A stretch of 64,000 nucleotides of DNA from Neoarius graeffei (GCF_027579695.1 NC_083587.1:49535021-49599020); one strand, 5' to 3'; shown: positions 1-11,140, numbered from the stretch's first letter. Program-made: numbers and translations. The notes: generated by a model from the letters alone, not told the origin.

Positions 1-1
1 G

Positions 2-307
2 GCTTCAAAGCACCAGTCTCTGAACTCGAACCAGGGAATAGGGGAGCTATTTGGCGCCATGTTCCCTGACTCCGTTGTAGCCAAGTCGTTCACTTGCGGA
101 AAGGACAAAACTGGTTACATTATTCGATTTGGCCTCGGGGCATTTTTTAAAAAGGAGCTGACGAAAAACATCTGCCAGGATGGGCACTTTGTGATTATGT
201 TCGACGAGAGCCTCAACCACTCAAACAAAAAGAAACAGCTGGACATCCATGTCCGGTATTGGGAGGATGGAGAAGTTAAGTCCAGTACCATTCCATCACT
301 TAAATGA
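2..307 (+). pseudogene. Fragment of a transposase-derived (hAT/DUF4371-like) protein
   Basis: An open frame enters from the left edge and runs 101 codons to a TGA at 305-307; the first ATG is at 59. The segment with MFDESLN, KKKQLDIHVRYWEDG and a preceding FTCGKDKTGY resembles the middle of a fish protein family related to hAT transposases, in which an acidic MFDE(S/T)LN motif precedes a QLD-VRFW motif. In that family the chain continues for hundreds of residues after VRFW; here it stops after SSTIPSLK, so this is a truncated copy. No intron or partner exon is evident within the window. Assignment rests on remembered family motifs; the direct observation is only the open frame and its motifs. 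Confidence 0.5.
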
Positions 308-571
308 AGCAAACCACCCCACCTCACATTGTTACTGTAACTAATGCCCTGTTGCGAAATATGCAACCGAGTCTCCTGGATAATGGTAATGATGCAAGTA
401 AGTGTTGGATGACAAAATCTATGTGCATGTCACAAAGTCTTTCTGATTGATACTTGGTGCAATTCGATGTCGTGGTGGTTGTAAAAAAATCTGAAGGTAG
501 TAAAAAAAGGTATTAAATGGTAGTAAATTGACTCAAAGATTGGTGTATATACCCTGAAAGTTAGCGACAAC
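308..571. other. Intronic/intergenic DNA, no feature recognised
   Basis: AT-rich sequence with no open frame or repeat that I recognise. It presumably belongs to an upstream dcaf13 intron. Confidence 0.4.
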
Positions 572-1330
572 ATGTCTGACTACGACGGTGAAATGTGTGC
601 GGAGATTCAGCCACATCTTTGTTGCTACAGCCTGGATAGTCGCAAGTGCGCACCATTTTCACAAATATATTATTGTATAGGTTATAGAAGGTGATAAATT
701 TGTCGCTGTTCTTGCTCTCAAATTAGCTTGTTAGCGCCGCTGATCTGAACTCCTAATCACTGCCAAACAATGGGAAAGGTGTTGATTCCTGCGCAGATGT
801 CAACATGACAGCGCGCAGTGATACCGAGGGAGAGAAAATAGTGCCAAGCGATTTCGAGGTCTGACTTTTTATTTGGCAACGGTTTTGTGATGCAAATATA
901 TCACTCTTTTGAACACATAATGTTTTGAGACGAAAAACGTTTTACTTTCGTGACCCCAACAAACTTGCCGGACTACTTTCGTCTGGACCAAAACTGGACA
1001 AGAACTGGACTCACAGGATGCTGTCAGGGGTAAGTCAGTGTGTTTGCATGACACTATTGATGGGGATGCCATACAGATTCATGTCAAAAATCCCGAACTA
1101 TCCCTTTAAAGACGGACTTTTGTTGAAATCGCTTGAACTTTTCAAACATAGAGGTTCCAGACATTCCTAATTATCTGGTCGTCCAAACAGTTTTACATGA
1201 ATCAAATGAATGCTTTCAAACGTCTTCAAGCCTATAACTTTTTTTTTTCTTCATTTATGGCTGGGTTCATGACCTTGTCCTTTAGAAGTCTTGTTCCAAT
1301 AATCATCGTCTTTTTGCGAGGGTAAGTAGC
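572..1330 (+). pseudogene. Decayed transposon gene: YQFEP-like start and YqaJ/SWIM-type exon
   Basis: A start at 572 reads MSDYDGEMCAEIQPH, resembling the acidic start and (I/R)PY.FEP motif of fish proteins annotated as P2X7-like; the intact-looking version in this window is at 17601. Further on, around 1150-1260, another frame reads VPDIPNYLVVQT and then a Q(A/S)YNFF-like stretch. This matches the FPDISNYLVLQT...MEAYNFF segment at 55710-55800 in a better preserved YqaJ/SWIM-type exon. Frames change between the pieces and stops intervene, so it is a relic. With the opposite-strand THAP relic just downstream it repeats the layout seen at 55468-59967. Confidence 0.45.
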
Positions 1331-1439
1331 ATGAGCTGAAGTGTAGCATGTGATTTCGTTTCGTCACCGGTTTGTTTTACGCCATCTAAAACGTCAGAAA
1401 ACTCATTTTAACATTAGAAGTTTTGATTTTAGATCCATA

Positions 1440-1656
1440 AAGTATCCTGATGTACGAACCTTTTAACAAAACGATCGCGGCATGTGGACTCTCGAGTCCT
1501 TTCAACCACAGTGAAAGGGTTGCGAGGCATTTTTCACGGCGTCTTTTTGAGATTTTTCGTTCTTTCACCCTTGTGCATGACTTCTTTTGGTATCCTGTAA
1601 TACCTTTTGTCTTTTGATCGGTTTGAACATCCAAATACAGAGCAGCAATCTGGCAT
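1440..1656 (-). pseudogene. THAP zinc-finger exon relic
   Basis: Read from ATG at 1656 on the minus strand: MPDCCSVFGCSNRSKD, then a YYRIPKE segment and GERTKNLKK. A frame change near 1545-1560 continues as RRREKCLATLSLWLKG, then ESPHA. This is the C-x4-C plus R.P and (R)RR.(K)WL..L pattern of THAP DNA-binding domains; the usual W of the KWL motif is C here and the final C-x2-H is degraded. It is closest to the THAP half at 59622-59760 (GE.T, RE.WL.NL, LKGAES). Dead copy of a transposon exon. Confidence 0.65.
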
Positions 1657-2170
1657 ATTCAGAGGTGAAACGCGCGAAATGACTGCAAAGTGACTGTACA
1701 AATACGATGCCTGCCTGTCAGCTGGAAATCTGAATACGTAATGAGGCGGATCACTACCGGAAGTGACTCCTATTGCAAACAAAGAAACAGTTGATGCGGA
1801 GCAAAGACAAGTGAGGTAGAGACTGAAACAGAAACTGGATTTTGAATGAATACACTTTATCTTCTTGATAACCATAATTAGTTTAAAGAATAGATGTACT
1901 TAAAGGAGATACGCAGAACCATGGCCTCACTTTTTGTTTATAAATGCCTTGAGACCTCAAGAATGGCACAAGAATAGTTTTAAGCGTTAACAATAAATCT
2001 AATGTAGTAATTTTTACGATTAAAGTGATTCATATAGGTAGCGGTCTGAGTGAATGACCTTGACATCTGTGATGTCGCAGCAGGAAGTCTGACAGTCTCA
2101 TCACCATTTCCGCTATACTAAAACACAGAGCTGACTGCAACTCCGATCCTCCATTTTGAGCTAATTTATC

Positions 2171-2455
2171 ATGCCACGTAGATGTGTTGCTGGCGGGTGC
2201 AGCAACACGACAGAAGGTGGATTTACGTTGCATTCATGGCCCAAGAATGTTCAAATTGCAAAGATTTGGACGCGTTTTGCGAGAAGTTCATGGGCACATT
2301 GGGCGGCTACGAAGTCGTCTCTCCTCTGCTCTGCACATTTTACTGAAGACTCGTACAAGACCTCTGATCTGTTGAGGAGCGTTGGCTATAAGCCCGTATT
2401 GAAAGAGGGTGCAGTACCAACAATTAAAGGAAAAGAAAACTACAAGAAAAGGAAA
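2171..2455 (+). CDS. THAP-domain exon (transposon-derived)
   Basis: The frame starts with MPRRCVAGGCSNT at 2171 and encodes a complete THAP-type C2CH zinc finger: C-x4-C at residues 5 and 10, a conserved HSWPK segment, a central W, C-x2-H in LLCSAHF, and an AVPTI terminus near residue 83. THAP domains bind DNA in DNA transposases of the P-element/Kolobok/ISL2EU types and in host regulators. A GTAAGT donor follows at 2456, so this is probably a first coding exon. Downstream, 2600-2790 is open and ends at another GT donor-like site (GGGTAAGA), but I do not recognise it. A CRE-like TGACGTC lies at about 2569. The small size and THAP-relic neighbourhood favour a transposon remnant over a host gene. 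Confidence 0.6.
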
Positions 2456-2859
2456 GTAAGTTCAGTTGCACCAGTTCTCCCGGAGCGTGAGCCGAGGGTT
2501 GTTGCTAAAACACGGGACGGGACATATCGCTCAGGCAGTGACCTCCCCGCGGTTGTTGCTAAAACCGGTGACGTCCCGGGTTTTAGTAATTGCCTGAGCC
2601 GAGCAGTAATGGTGGAGTACTCCGTATGGAGAATGAGTGGAGCAGCTGTCTGATTTCTCTGCTGGATATGCTGGCCTCAGCAGCAGTATCTCGCCCTTAC
2701 GTGGAAGAAGCAAATGAACGGAGAATTGAACGAACAACTGAAAGTCAGATTGTTTCGAAACAATCAGCCACAAGAAGCGAGAACAGACGGGTAAGATGCG
2801 ACTCTCATTTGGATACAAAACAACAAAAATGGCACGTTGTTTACCTGCATTTAGGTTAG

Positions 2860-3613
2860 GCCAAAAAAAATTGTTTCCTATTACATGCCTTGAAAAATTA
2901 GGGTAGGTCGGCAGGGATTTTTTATTTTTTATTTTTTGTGTGTGTGGAGGGGGGGAGAAATGTTTCCATGGCTATCACCACTCCTTTTTTTTTTTTCTCC
3001 TCCATATTCGCAATAAAATCCACCCACCCAGCACTCTGTTTGAATGCATGTTTGCAGGTATTCTGTTTTCAGAAATAAACACTAAAGAACACTTTTCAAA
3101 GATTTATTTCAAACCATACACAAACTTCTCACACTGACCATGTGTGTTGAGCTGGAAAGATCAGCTGTTCAATGTCTACTTCCCATATGGCCTGTAGCAA
3201 ATGTCTTTTATGCCTTTTTGAAGGCACTCGTCACATACTTCAATAACTGTTTTAAATCTTTTTCTCAGATCTGGTTTAACACAGTCTTTTAAGACAATAT
3301 GGACAAATGTCTGTTCTTCCAAATCCACTGCTATAGTAGGCTATTTCAACAGGATCTGCACAGTTGAGAGGCATTCTGACACCACAAACTGAGGCAAGAA
3401 AATGTTCGGGGGGGTATTACTGGCGCCCAGCAAGAGTACTCGAACTCTGATAGCAACCCTGCGAGTACTGTTTGTTGTCGGTGTGTCAACCGATGCTTCG
3501 CATAGATTTCTATATTTACTCTAGAACTACTGGTACAAGCTATATATAAACTTCAATGTCTTTAAATGTCGTCTCTTTTTCTAGCGACATAATTTGTCTA
3601 AGACTGGGCTTGC
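2860..3613. other. No gene recognised; low-complexity T-rich patches
   Basis: Contains T runs around 2920-3000 and otherwise unremarkable AT-rich DNA. The last 13 bases (3601-3613) are the left target duplication of the following SINE. Confidence 0.4.
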
Positions 3614-3981
3614 GGGCGGCACGGTGGTGTAGTGGTTAGCGCTGTGGCCTCACAGCAAGAAGGTCCTGGGTTCGAGCCCCGGGGCCGGTGAGGGCCTTTC
3701 TGTGTGGAGTTTGCATGTTCTCCCCGTGTCCGTGTGGGTTTCCTCCGGGTGCTCCGGTTTCCCCCACAGTCCAAAGACATGCAGGTTAGGTTAACTGGTG
3801 GCTCTAAATTGACCGTAGGTGTGAATGTGAGTGTGAATGGTTGTCTGTGTCTGTGTCAGCCCTGTGATGACCTGGTGACTTGTCCAGGGTGTACCCCGCC
3901 TTTCGCCCGTAGTCAGCTGGGATAGGCTCCAGCTTGCCTGCGACCCTGTAGAAGGATAAAGCGGCTAGAGATGATGAGATG
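3614..3981 (+). mobile_element. tRNA-headed SINE, copy 1
   Basis: Starts GGGCGGCACGGTGG. The head has pol III box A (TGGTGTAGTGG) and box B (GGTTCGAGCCCC), then a long non-tRNA body, and ends GGATAAAGCGG followed by GATGAGATGAG. A perfect 13-bp target duplication, AGACTGGGCTTGC, flanks it at 3601-3613 and 3982-3994. Carries the 3-base deletion variant (GTAGAAGGATAAAG) near the 3' end. Open frames inside are shared by all copies on both strands and are not genes. Confidence 0.95.
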
Positions 3982-4232
3982 AGACTGGGCTTGCGATGTG
4001 CAGGACACACGTCTTTCAGCACATGAACCACTGCCATTTTCGTTGCTTCCTGTTAGAGGTAGTCACGCGCATGCGTACAATCGGCCGTTTATGATGTGAG
4101 AGACACTCGCGCTATGCATAACGTACGGACGTTGGTCTATGACCAGGGACAACCACGCTGTGTGCGTCGCATGAGCGTTTTGATGACTGAGAGGGGGTCG
4201 GAGTAACGGGGGTCGGTTGGGTAACCGGACTT

Positions 4233-4606
4233 CTCATCTCATTATCTCTAGCCGCTTTATCCTGTCCTACAGGGTCGCAGGCAAGCTGGAGCCTATCCCA
4301 GCTGACTACAGGCGAGAGGCGGGGTACACCCTGGACAAGTCGCCAGGTCATCACAGGGCTGACACATAGACACAGACAACCATTCACACTCACATTCACA
4401 CCTACGGTCAATTTAGAGTCACCAGTTAACCTAACCTGCATGTCTTTGGACTGTGGGGGAAACCGGAGCACCCGGAGGAAACCCACGCGGACACGGGGAG
4501 AACATGCAAACTCCACACAGAAAGGCCCTCGCCGGCCACGGGGCTCGAACCCAGACCGTCTTGCTGTGAGGCGACAGCGCTAACCACTACACCACCATGC
4601 CGCCCC
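4233..4606 (-). mobile_element. tRNA-headed SINE, copy 2
   Basis: Reverse-orientation full-length copy flanked by perfect 12-bp duplications GTAACCGGACTT at 4221-4232 and 4607-4618. It lies only 240 bp from copy 1 in the opposite direction. Confidence 0.95.
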
Positions 4607-4775
4607 GTAACCGGACTTAATACATGTAACTTGTATTGTGTGTTTAAGTTACCGGTATAAGATTACTTAATTTCAGAATATGATGTGATTATTTAAGCTT
4701 CAGAATATGATTCTCAGTTCATCTGATTATTAGTTAGCCTTTTACGTTTTCAGTGAAAATGCATGCATGTACATG

Positions 4776-5598
4776 CAGTGATGGGAATAACGGCGTTAGA
4801 AATAAACGGCGTTACTAACGGCGTTACTTTTTTTAGTAACGAGTAATCTAACTAATTACTTTTTACATCGTTATAACGCCGTTCCCGTTACTTACAATAA
4901 AATGCTATGCGTTACTTTATTAAAGCTGTTCTCATCTGGCACGCTGCTCGCTCAGCCTTTCTTTACTCTGCTTTAGTGTGGGGCGGGGAGACACGAGACA
5001 ATGGCACAGTAAGCCAATCAGAGTAGATTTGGACAACATAGATACGTAGGTAGGCCACGCCTACTGCACTACTGCGCGCTCTTTCAATCGGAAGACCCAG
5101 CAATGGCGAGCGGTCAGCCCAGCACTGCGCTTTCACATTGGAAATACAGCCATTACTTTTCATTACTTGAAATAAAAGGCAAGAGTGTTTACGTGCAATG
5201 CACATTATGTCGAGGAACAAAGCGTTTGTCCTCGTCAGTGGCCAGTAATTAGTAACATAATTTTAATAACTACAAAAATATATTAGTACATTTGATAGAT
5301 GTGTTATCTCACATTGTCCCACAAAAATATTAATATAGTGTAGATAACATTACTAATTGGTTCTGTTAAGTGTCCATTTCAGTCATTAAACACATTTAAC
5401 ATTCACTTTTATTATGATTACACTAACTGAATTTTGATTTTTTTTGAGGGGGGAACAAAATGTAACGGAATAATTACTTTCCCTGGTAATTAGTTACTTT
5501 TATGACAAAGTAACTCCGTTACTAACTCAGTTACTTTTTGGGAAAAGTAACTAGTAACTATAACTAATTACTTTTTGAAAGTAACGTGCCCAACACTG
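4776..5598 (+). mobile_element. Non-autonomous hAT element, 823 bp
   Basis: Ends are CAGTGATGGG and (as reverse complement) CAGTGTTGGG, with multiple GTAAC/GTTAC subterminal repeats at both ends. A perfect 8-bp target duplication, TGTACATG, at 4768-4775 and 5599-5606 identifies the hAT superfamily. It retains a fragment of transposase N-terminus inside. Confidence 0.92.
5103..5252 (+). pseudogene. hAT transposase N-terminal (BED finger) fragment
   Basis: A 49-codon frame begins MASGQPSTALSHWKYSHYF and includes VYVQCTLC, the first cysteine pair (C-x2-C) of a BED-type zinc finger as found at the start of hAT transposases. It ends at TAG 5250-5252 before the histidines. It lies inside the 4776-5598 element, so it is the residue of the parent transposase gene after internal deletion. 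Confidence 0.6.
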
Positions 5599-5606
5599 TG
5601 TACATG

Positions 5607-6270
5607 TATGTTGTATAAGTTATAACACCTATCCTGTTTTAATGAGAGTCAACCCACAATCAATGAAGTCAAATCAGTCTTAGTTGAGCAAGTTGGTGAC
5701 TGTATTTCTTACTTTCACCATAATTTTTTTTTTTATTGATATGACTTTGGTCTATAGCTGTCAAAGGCCTCGGCCTTAAAACTGGGTACTGCTGTGACGT
5801 CACACACTCAGGGCTGGCTGGCTCAGCGGGGCAGCTCGAATGCCAACTTTGTGGCCGATTTTAACTCTGGGGGGGATATATAAATTTATTATTTTTTTTT
5901 TTTAATTAAAATTTTTTTTTTTAAATTCCCATTTATGTAGCATACAAGAGTCAAGGATGGAAATACTATCCACTCAGAAATGTATTTAAAAATAAAGGTT
6001 TTGCATACCTCCTCTAAAATACATTACAAAATATAATAACTTGAGTTAATTCCAGCTTATAGGCTCACAATAATACCACTGTGGCCTGGGCAGTACAGGG
6101 TTTACAGGATGACCATGAATTGTGAAACATCATATATTTTTAAACATGTACTACTTTTTTTTTTTTTTTTTTAAGATTTTTCTGCCAGCCGTCAGTTTGA
6201 AGCTACAAGGCATTCGAACATTGCCAAGCTACCAGATTTGCTGACACATGTATTTGATCAGACATATTAC
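5607..6270. other. AT-rich DNA, no gene recognised
   Basis: Contains A/T runs at 5885-5935 and a T run near 6155-6175. No open frame with recognisable content. Confidence 0.4.
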
Positions 6271-6279
6271 AGACATCAG

Positions 6280-6780
6280 TGTGACTGTACATTATCTGGC
6301 CAAAAGTTCACACACCCACATATTTCTTCTTCCCCAAACTGTTGCTACAATGTTGGAAGCATATCCTGTACCGTTGTCTTTGTATACTGTAGCGTTACAA
6401 TTCCCCTTCACTGGAACTCAGAGGCCCAAACCTGTTCCAGCACGACAAGGCACCTGTGCACAAAGAACATAGATATTATGTGCTAAGGTTGGATTAGAAG
6501 AACTCTAGTGTCCTGCACAGGACCCTAACCTCAACCCTGCTGAACGCCTTTGGGATGAACTTGATTGGCCTCCTTACACATCAGTGCTTGAGCTCAGTCA
6601 TGCTCCTGTTACTGAATGAGCACAAATCCTTATCGACACGCTCCCAGATTTATTAGAAATTAGAAATTCTCAGAAGAGTAGAGGATATTAAGATAAAATC
6701 TGGAATGGGATGTTCAAAAAGCACATGGGTGTGATGGTCTGGTGTAGACACCTTTTAGCCATTAAATCTTGCTCTTTACG
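6280..6780. mobile_element. Decayed Tc1/mariner element
   Basis: Pieces such as TCTGGCCAAAAGTT (6296) and CCCCAAACTGTTGCTACAAT (6333) match a widespread fish Tc1-like element. In it the CCAAACTGTTGCCACAA..TTGGAAGC segment is antisense to the transposase. Right-hand pieces (6440-6600) look like the complementary-sense transposase, implying an internally rearranged, dead copy. It ends about 50 bp before a dcaf13 exon. No clean termini found. Confidence 0.6.
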
Positions 6781-6827
6781 ATGCTGTGAAGATGTTTAAA
6801 ATGCTAACATTGTGAATGCTTTTGCAG

Positions 6828-6905
6828 ACCGAACTCCTTGCAAGCTGCGCCTCGGACAGAAGTATTATATTGTATGACATGAGAGAGTCAACTCCACTTA
6901 AAAAG
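6828..6905 (+). CDS. dcaf13: dcaf13 internal coding exon (first in window)
   Basis: DCAF13 (WDSOF1, yeast Sof1) is a WD40 protein of the nucleolus. It is a component of the U3 snoRNP/small-subunit processome needed for 18S rRNA maturation, and it is also reported as a CUL4-DDB1 substrate receptor. This 26-codon exon encodes LASCASDRSIILYDMR and ESTPLKK, matching the WD repeat containing LGSCASDRNIVLYDMR in the human protein. It is bounded by TTTTGCAG before and GTATTA after, phase 0 at both ends. The downstream exons continue in frame to the C-terminus. Upstream exons, covering roughly the N-terminal half, were sought in 1-6827 and not found, so they should lie left of the window. Confidence 0.93.
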
Positions 6906-6922
6906 GTATTAACGAGCTCTTA

Positions 6923-7862
6923 AGGCCTGGTCCCACAATACCAGTAACTATAATGATAACGATAAATAAATGGGTCCCCTGCAGTTTATATGGTTGGTGG
7001 TCACACTAGACCGATAACAATACCTACAGCCCAGGCCTGGGTTTATCCGTATCGGTGAGATTGCTTCTGGAGCGATTTGATTCCACCCCCCCACCCACCC
7101 ACCTCAGGCCTGGTCCTGATCTGATAAAACATCTGACCAGTCAGGTTATTGTTTACATGTGATATTGTTTGAACATGTGATATTTTTCCCTGGGCATCTT
7201 TGTATATCCTTGTTGCATCGTGAAGTCACGGATTCACAGAAAATAAATATAATACAACAAATTACGGATCTTTTTATTCACAGATATGTGATTTTGCGTG
7301 AAATATCAATAGTAAATGAATAAACATATAAATGCAACTAATATATTTTAATTATGAACTTCAGCAGTCCAAACATTTTGTTTTAGATTTCTTAATTTTT
7401 TTTTTTTTTAATCCGTGATGCATCATCTGTATGAAATCAGTAACCAGTCTGTAATATACTGAAACGTCCGTGACCAATTCGTAAATTATTGGCATTTGTG
7501 ATGCATCCGAATTAAAATCTGTAACCACAACGTATTTTGTATCCTTTTTTTGTTTATTATATTTCCGTAATCCGTGACCTATCCGTATTTTATCAACCAC
7601 CGGAGTGTGTACATGGGTTGTTTTGAAGTCCAAGCTGTACAGTACGACCCGGAATAATGTGCTACTACCTGGAAAAAAACTTCCATGACTATTCCTAAGT
7701 CGCGTGCATTTATTTCTCTGAGTGTCAGGACCAAGTGATATTCTAGTCGGGATTATAGTTGTGGTGTGACTGCTCCAGACTGGAACTAAATTCAGGTAGA
7801 AGGATAGTCAGAGTTGTAGTTATAGGTATAGTTAGAGTTATCGGTGTTGTCGGACCGGGCCC
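6923..7862. mobile_element. PIF/Harbinger-like TIR element
   Basis: The left end AGGCCTGGTCCCACAATACC and the reverse complement of the right end (GGCCCGGTCCGACAACACC) are inverted repeats. Both are followed inward by repeated TAACTATAA-like motifs. TTA flanks both sides (6920-6922 and 7863-7865), the 3-bp TWA duplication of PIF/Harbinger. No transposase frame is visible, so it is non-autonomous. It lies in a dcaf13 intron. Confidence 0.7.
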
Positions 7863-7870
7863 TTATTACT

Positions 7871-8486
7871 TAGGGTGCATCAGTTGCCCCCTAAAAATGA
7901 AAAGTTCCTCCGATCATGATGCATTTTTGTTTTTATGTTCCTTTTGGTAAGAAAAGACACTGGGTGAAATATTGTGACAAAATTCAAAAGTTTAATGGGG
8001 ACACCAGGAGCTCAAAGTTTTGGAAAAAGCTGCTATTTTATGACAAAATTTCGATCACTTTTCATGAAACATTATGGCACCTTATAGAGTATACCAAATA
8101 TCTTAGATACACATTTTTAGTACATATTCTAAATATATTATCAAGCACAGTTTGAGTTTTAGCTGTTCATTGAATCATTGTTCAACTACTTTTAAACAAT
8201 ACAAATGTATTACGAATCACATTAATGCTTCTCAATCCCTTGCAAAGGTTCTTAACATGATCTCTGGGTCACAAGAAATCAATAAACGGAGTCCAACATT
8301 GTGATTCAAACCTTATGCGAAAACATAAAATAAGCGTTTTTTGGCAAAAAATGAACCTCATGGTGCCACCATTAGACTTTTGAATATGGTCAAAACATTT
8401 TACAGGATGTCTTTATTGGTGAAAAGGAACACCCAAACAAAAATGCATCAGATTTTATGAAAGTGAGGGCAACTGATGCACCCTAT
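7871..8486. mobile_element. Non-autonomous hAT element, 616 bp
   Basis: Inverted ends TAGGGTGCATCAGTTGCCC and its complement at the right. A perfect 8-bp duplication, TTATTACT, at 7863-7870 and 8487-8494. It sits exactly at the right TTA of the preceding PIF-like element. Non-coding, AT-rich interior. Confidence 0.9.
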
Positions 8487-8577
8487 TATTACTGGAATTT
8501 ATTTTATTTTATTTTTTGTCTCATTGTGGTGATGATTCTGACGATGACGACAACAATAACACAGTCCTCTTTCTCAG

Positions 8578-8660
8578 GTTGTAATGGACTTGAGAAGTAA
8601 CACGCTTTGCTGGAACCCCATGGAGGCCTATAATTTCACATGCTCCAATGAGGACTATAA
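8578..8660 (+). CDS. dcaf13: dcaf13 internal coding exon
   Basis: Encodes VVMDLRSNTLCWNPMEAYNF and then TCSNEDY. It is a close match to the human DCAF13 stretch LDMRTNTICWNPMEAF..ANEDYN, which spans the loop between two WD blades. Acceptor TTTCTCAG at 8570-8577 and donor GTGAGT at 8661. Starts in phase 0 and ends two bases into a codon (AA of Asn), completed by the next exon. Confidence 0.95.
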
Positions 8661-8769
8661 GTGAGTCACATGACATTTAGTACTGCTGTAAAGATGATAA
8701 ATGAAATACAGAGCAGGCACAGAGTGTCCTTATTCATGCACTGAGTAATTATTACATCTGTTTGTTCAG

Positions 8770-8934
8770 TTTGTACACCTATGATATGAGGCGTCTGGAC
8801 ACACCAGTTATGGTCCACATGGACCATGTGTCTGCTGTGCTGGATGTGGACTACTCGCCCACGGGGAGCGAGTTTGTGTCGGCTAGTTTTGACAAGACGG
8901 TTCGCATCTTCCCCAAACACAGCGGCCACAGCAG
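8770..8934 (+). CDS. dcaf13: dcaf13 internal coding exon
   Basis: Completes Asn and continues LYTYDMRRLDTPVMVHMDHV, SAVLDVDYSPTGSEFVSASF and DKTVRIFPKHSGHS, two WD repeats nearly identical to human DCAF13. Acceptor TTTGTTCAG before 8770, donor GTGAGT at 8935. Ends with two bases of Arg. Confidence 0.96.
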
Positions 8935-9066
8935 GTGAGTGAGGAGTCAGGAGATCGGTTTTTATACACCTATACCCTGTTAGCTGTAGGACTCCATTCC
9001 ACACTGCTGGATTCTTGATTCTGATCAGTCGCTTTAATGTAACAGCACCTCAGACAGGGTTTGCAG

Positions 9067-10035
9067 TAGAGCTGTAACGATACACCCAACTCACGATTCG
9101 ATTCGTATCGCGATTTTTGACCCACGATTCGATATGCCCACGATGTTTTTTTAAAGTAGTAAATTTGACTTATTAACATTTACTTACTTACATTAACTAT
9201 TTAACAAAAAATTCAGACCACTGCAGAGAATGAGTAATATGTATGCAAAAATGAACAAATGTATATCCAAAGATTGTTTTATTTCTCAAAATAATACTGT
9301 TGAGCCGGAAGCTCTGTTTTTTTCGGTTCTGAAAAAGTCATTTTTCCAAATCGTGTAAATGCATTAAGATTTTTTTTGGGGGGGTGGCTCTCACTGTCTC
9401 ACTCTCATAGGGCCAATGATTTTCTGTGATCGCGGAAAACAGATGGAAATTACGGAATTTTTATGGTGAAACATTGCTCGCGTGTCAAAATGTAACTGCC
9501 GCAGAAGGCTTCCGCCCAAGCAGACATGCCTTCAGTGTTGCCAGATATTGCTAACGTTTTCCACCCCAAAATATGTTCAAAACCAGCCAAAAAGCACCTA
9601 AACCTGCCCAATCTGGCAACACTGCATGCCTTTCCGGTCAAGTGATTGTGATTGGCTTGTGGCACACCTAGCCAGCCAATGAGCTGCTTGTTTACAGATT
9701 CGCTCCCCGCGTCGCAACCAGAATGGCGACCGCTTAATAGAAATGAATGCTCTGCCAGTGGCGAGTGTGGACGTTGCGTGACTCGCAGAAGATTGTCGCA
9801 GATCGGCGAAAAAACGACTTACTAATAGATATAAAAAAATAAAAGTAATTTAAGTAAGTTTAAAATGTAATGTAAATAAAAAGTAAAGTGTTCATAAATT
9901 GAAGTTTGGAAGCGCCTCTGTTTTTGGGCTGAGGAGAAGTTTGAAAGGGTGTACCGCGATTCTGCCTTCTTGTATCGCGATACGGATCGTGGCTCTGCGT
10001 ATCGCGATTTCGATACGCATATTGTTACAGCCCTA
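9067..10035. mobile_element. Non-autonomous hAT element, 969 bp
   Basis: Ends TAGAGCTGTAACGATAC and, as reverse complement, TAGGGCTGTAACAATATG. Multiple ATCGCGAT/GATTCGAT subterminal motifs at both ends. A perfect 8-bp duplication, GTTTGCAG, at 9059-9066 and 10036-10043. No transposase remains. Lies in a dcaf13 intron. Confidence 0.92.
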
Positions 10036-10130
10036 GTTTGCAGGTTTTGGTTCATCATGACTCGTGTAAGGGATGCTCCCCGTAAAGTGCATGTTTTTTT
10101 CTTCACAACTATTTTTCCGTTTTTGTTCAG

Positions 10131-10266
10131 GGAGGTGTACCACACCAAGCGCATGCAGCACGTCATCTGCGTGAGATGGTCAGCGGACAGCAAGTACATC
10201 CTGAGCGGCTCGGACGAGATGAACATCCGCATCTGGAAGGCCAACGCCTCGGAGAAACTCGGAGTG
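10131..10266 (+). CDS. dcaf13: dcaf13 internal coding exon
   Basis: Completes Arg and encodes EVYHTKRMQHVICVRWSADS, KYILSGSDEMNIRIWKANAS and EKLGV, the last WD blade with its IW and SGSDEMN motifs, matching human DCAF13 almost residue for residue. Acceptor TTGTTCAG before 10131, donor GTGAGA at 10267. It ends in phase 0 before a 9.1-kb intron filled with transposons. Confidence 0.96.
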
Positions 10267-10977
10267 GTGAGAGCCTCGACTGTTTCTACGAGGAACGACT
10301 TGCTGTACTGCGTTTGTTTAGTGCAAAGCAGTGCTTTTTATCCTGCTTTAAAGTGTACCAGTACTGGTCATGCTTACAACATTAATCGTGCTTTATGTAT
10401 TACTTATAGACAAAAGACGCGCACGTTCAGTGTTTAAAAAAAAAAAAAACCCGTCAAAGCACTTTTGTGGACAATGCTATTCTGTGAATTACCCGCGGAG
10501 GCAGAACCACGGGGAGCAGCCATTGCTGGCCAGAAGTGGTGTACAGTTGTTGATTCCGGGTTATCGGGTTCAAGTAAACAAGCAGCGTTCTGTGGGTTGA
10601 GATTCCCAGTCAAGTAACTTCAGAACACGTTGAATAAATATAGATTTAATACTTGAAATAGATCTTTATGGCACATCTCTATTATTTCATGGCATTATGT
10701 GCAAGGAGATTTGGTTGTACTTTGGGGTCGAGAGCTTCACCGGTGAAGCTCGGCAGGTTTAGAGGTCATGTATTGAGAGAAATATCTTCGTGTTTTTTTT
10801 TTTTTTAATCATACAAGCATGATAAATATATTGACAAACTTTACACTTTCCTATGTGCCCACTGGCAAATAATGAGTTTTTAAATGACCTGAATTAGATG
10901 AAACATAAAACTTGTCACCTTCCTCAGTCACACCGGAGCACCCACTTCTGCATTCATAAAAGATTATTCACATGCCC

Positions 10978-11140
10978 TGTGTCTGAAATCGCTTCCTACT
11001 CACTATATAGGGCACTATATAGTGAGGACGCCGTTTTGTAGCACTGTCCAGAATGACAGTGAGGATTATTACGCCCTATATAGTGCACTCATAGGGACTA
11101 GGGAGTAGTGAACAAGTGAGCAGCTTGATGATCACTTTCA
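10978..11140. repeat. Partial TIR element with CACTATATAG repeats
   Basis: Shares GTCTGAAATCGCTTCCTACT, CACTATATAG and CCCTATATAGTGCACTCA with the left part of the element at 13644-14399, so it is a truncated relative. No right end was found. Confidence 0.55.

Noticed and set aside
3614-3690. tRNA-like sequence with good A and B boxes
   Set aside because: It is the head of an SINE with target duplications, fused to a non-tRNA body; not a tRNA gene.
4112-4516. 134-codon frame beginning MEFACSPRVRVGF, repeated at many places
   Set aside because: It is the reading of the SINE body and recurs in every copy on both strands; a by-product of repeat sequence, not a gene.
1-6827. Search for the 5' half of dcaf13 (N-terminal WD repeats)
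   Set aside because: None of the expected motifs (for example VDIWDEQR, SVKFNPIE) were found; those exons must lie outside the window.
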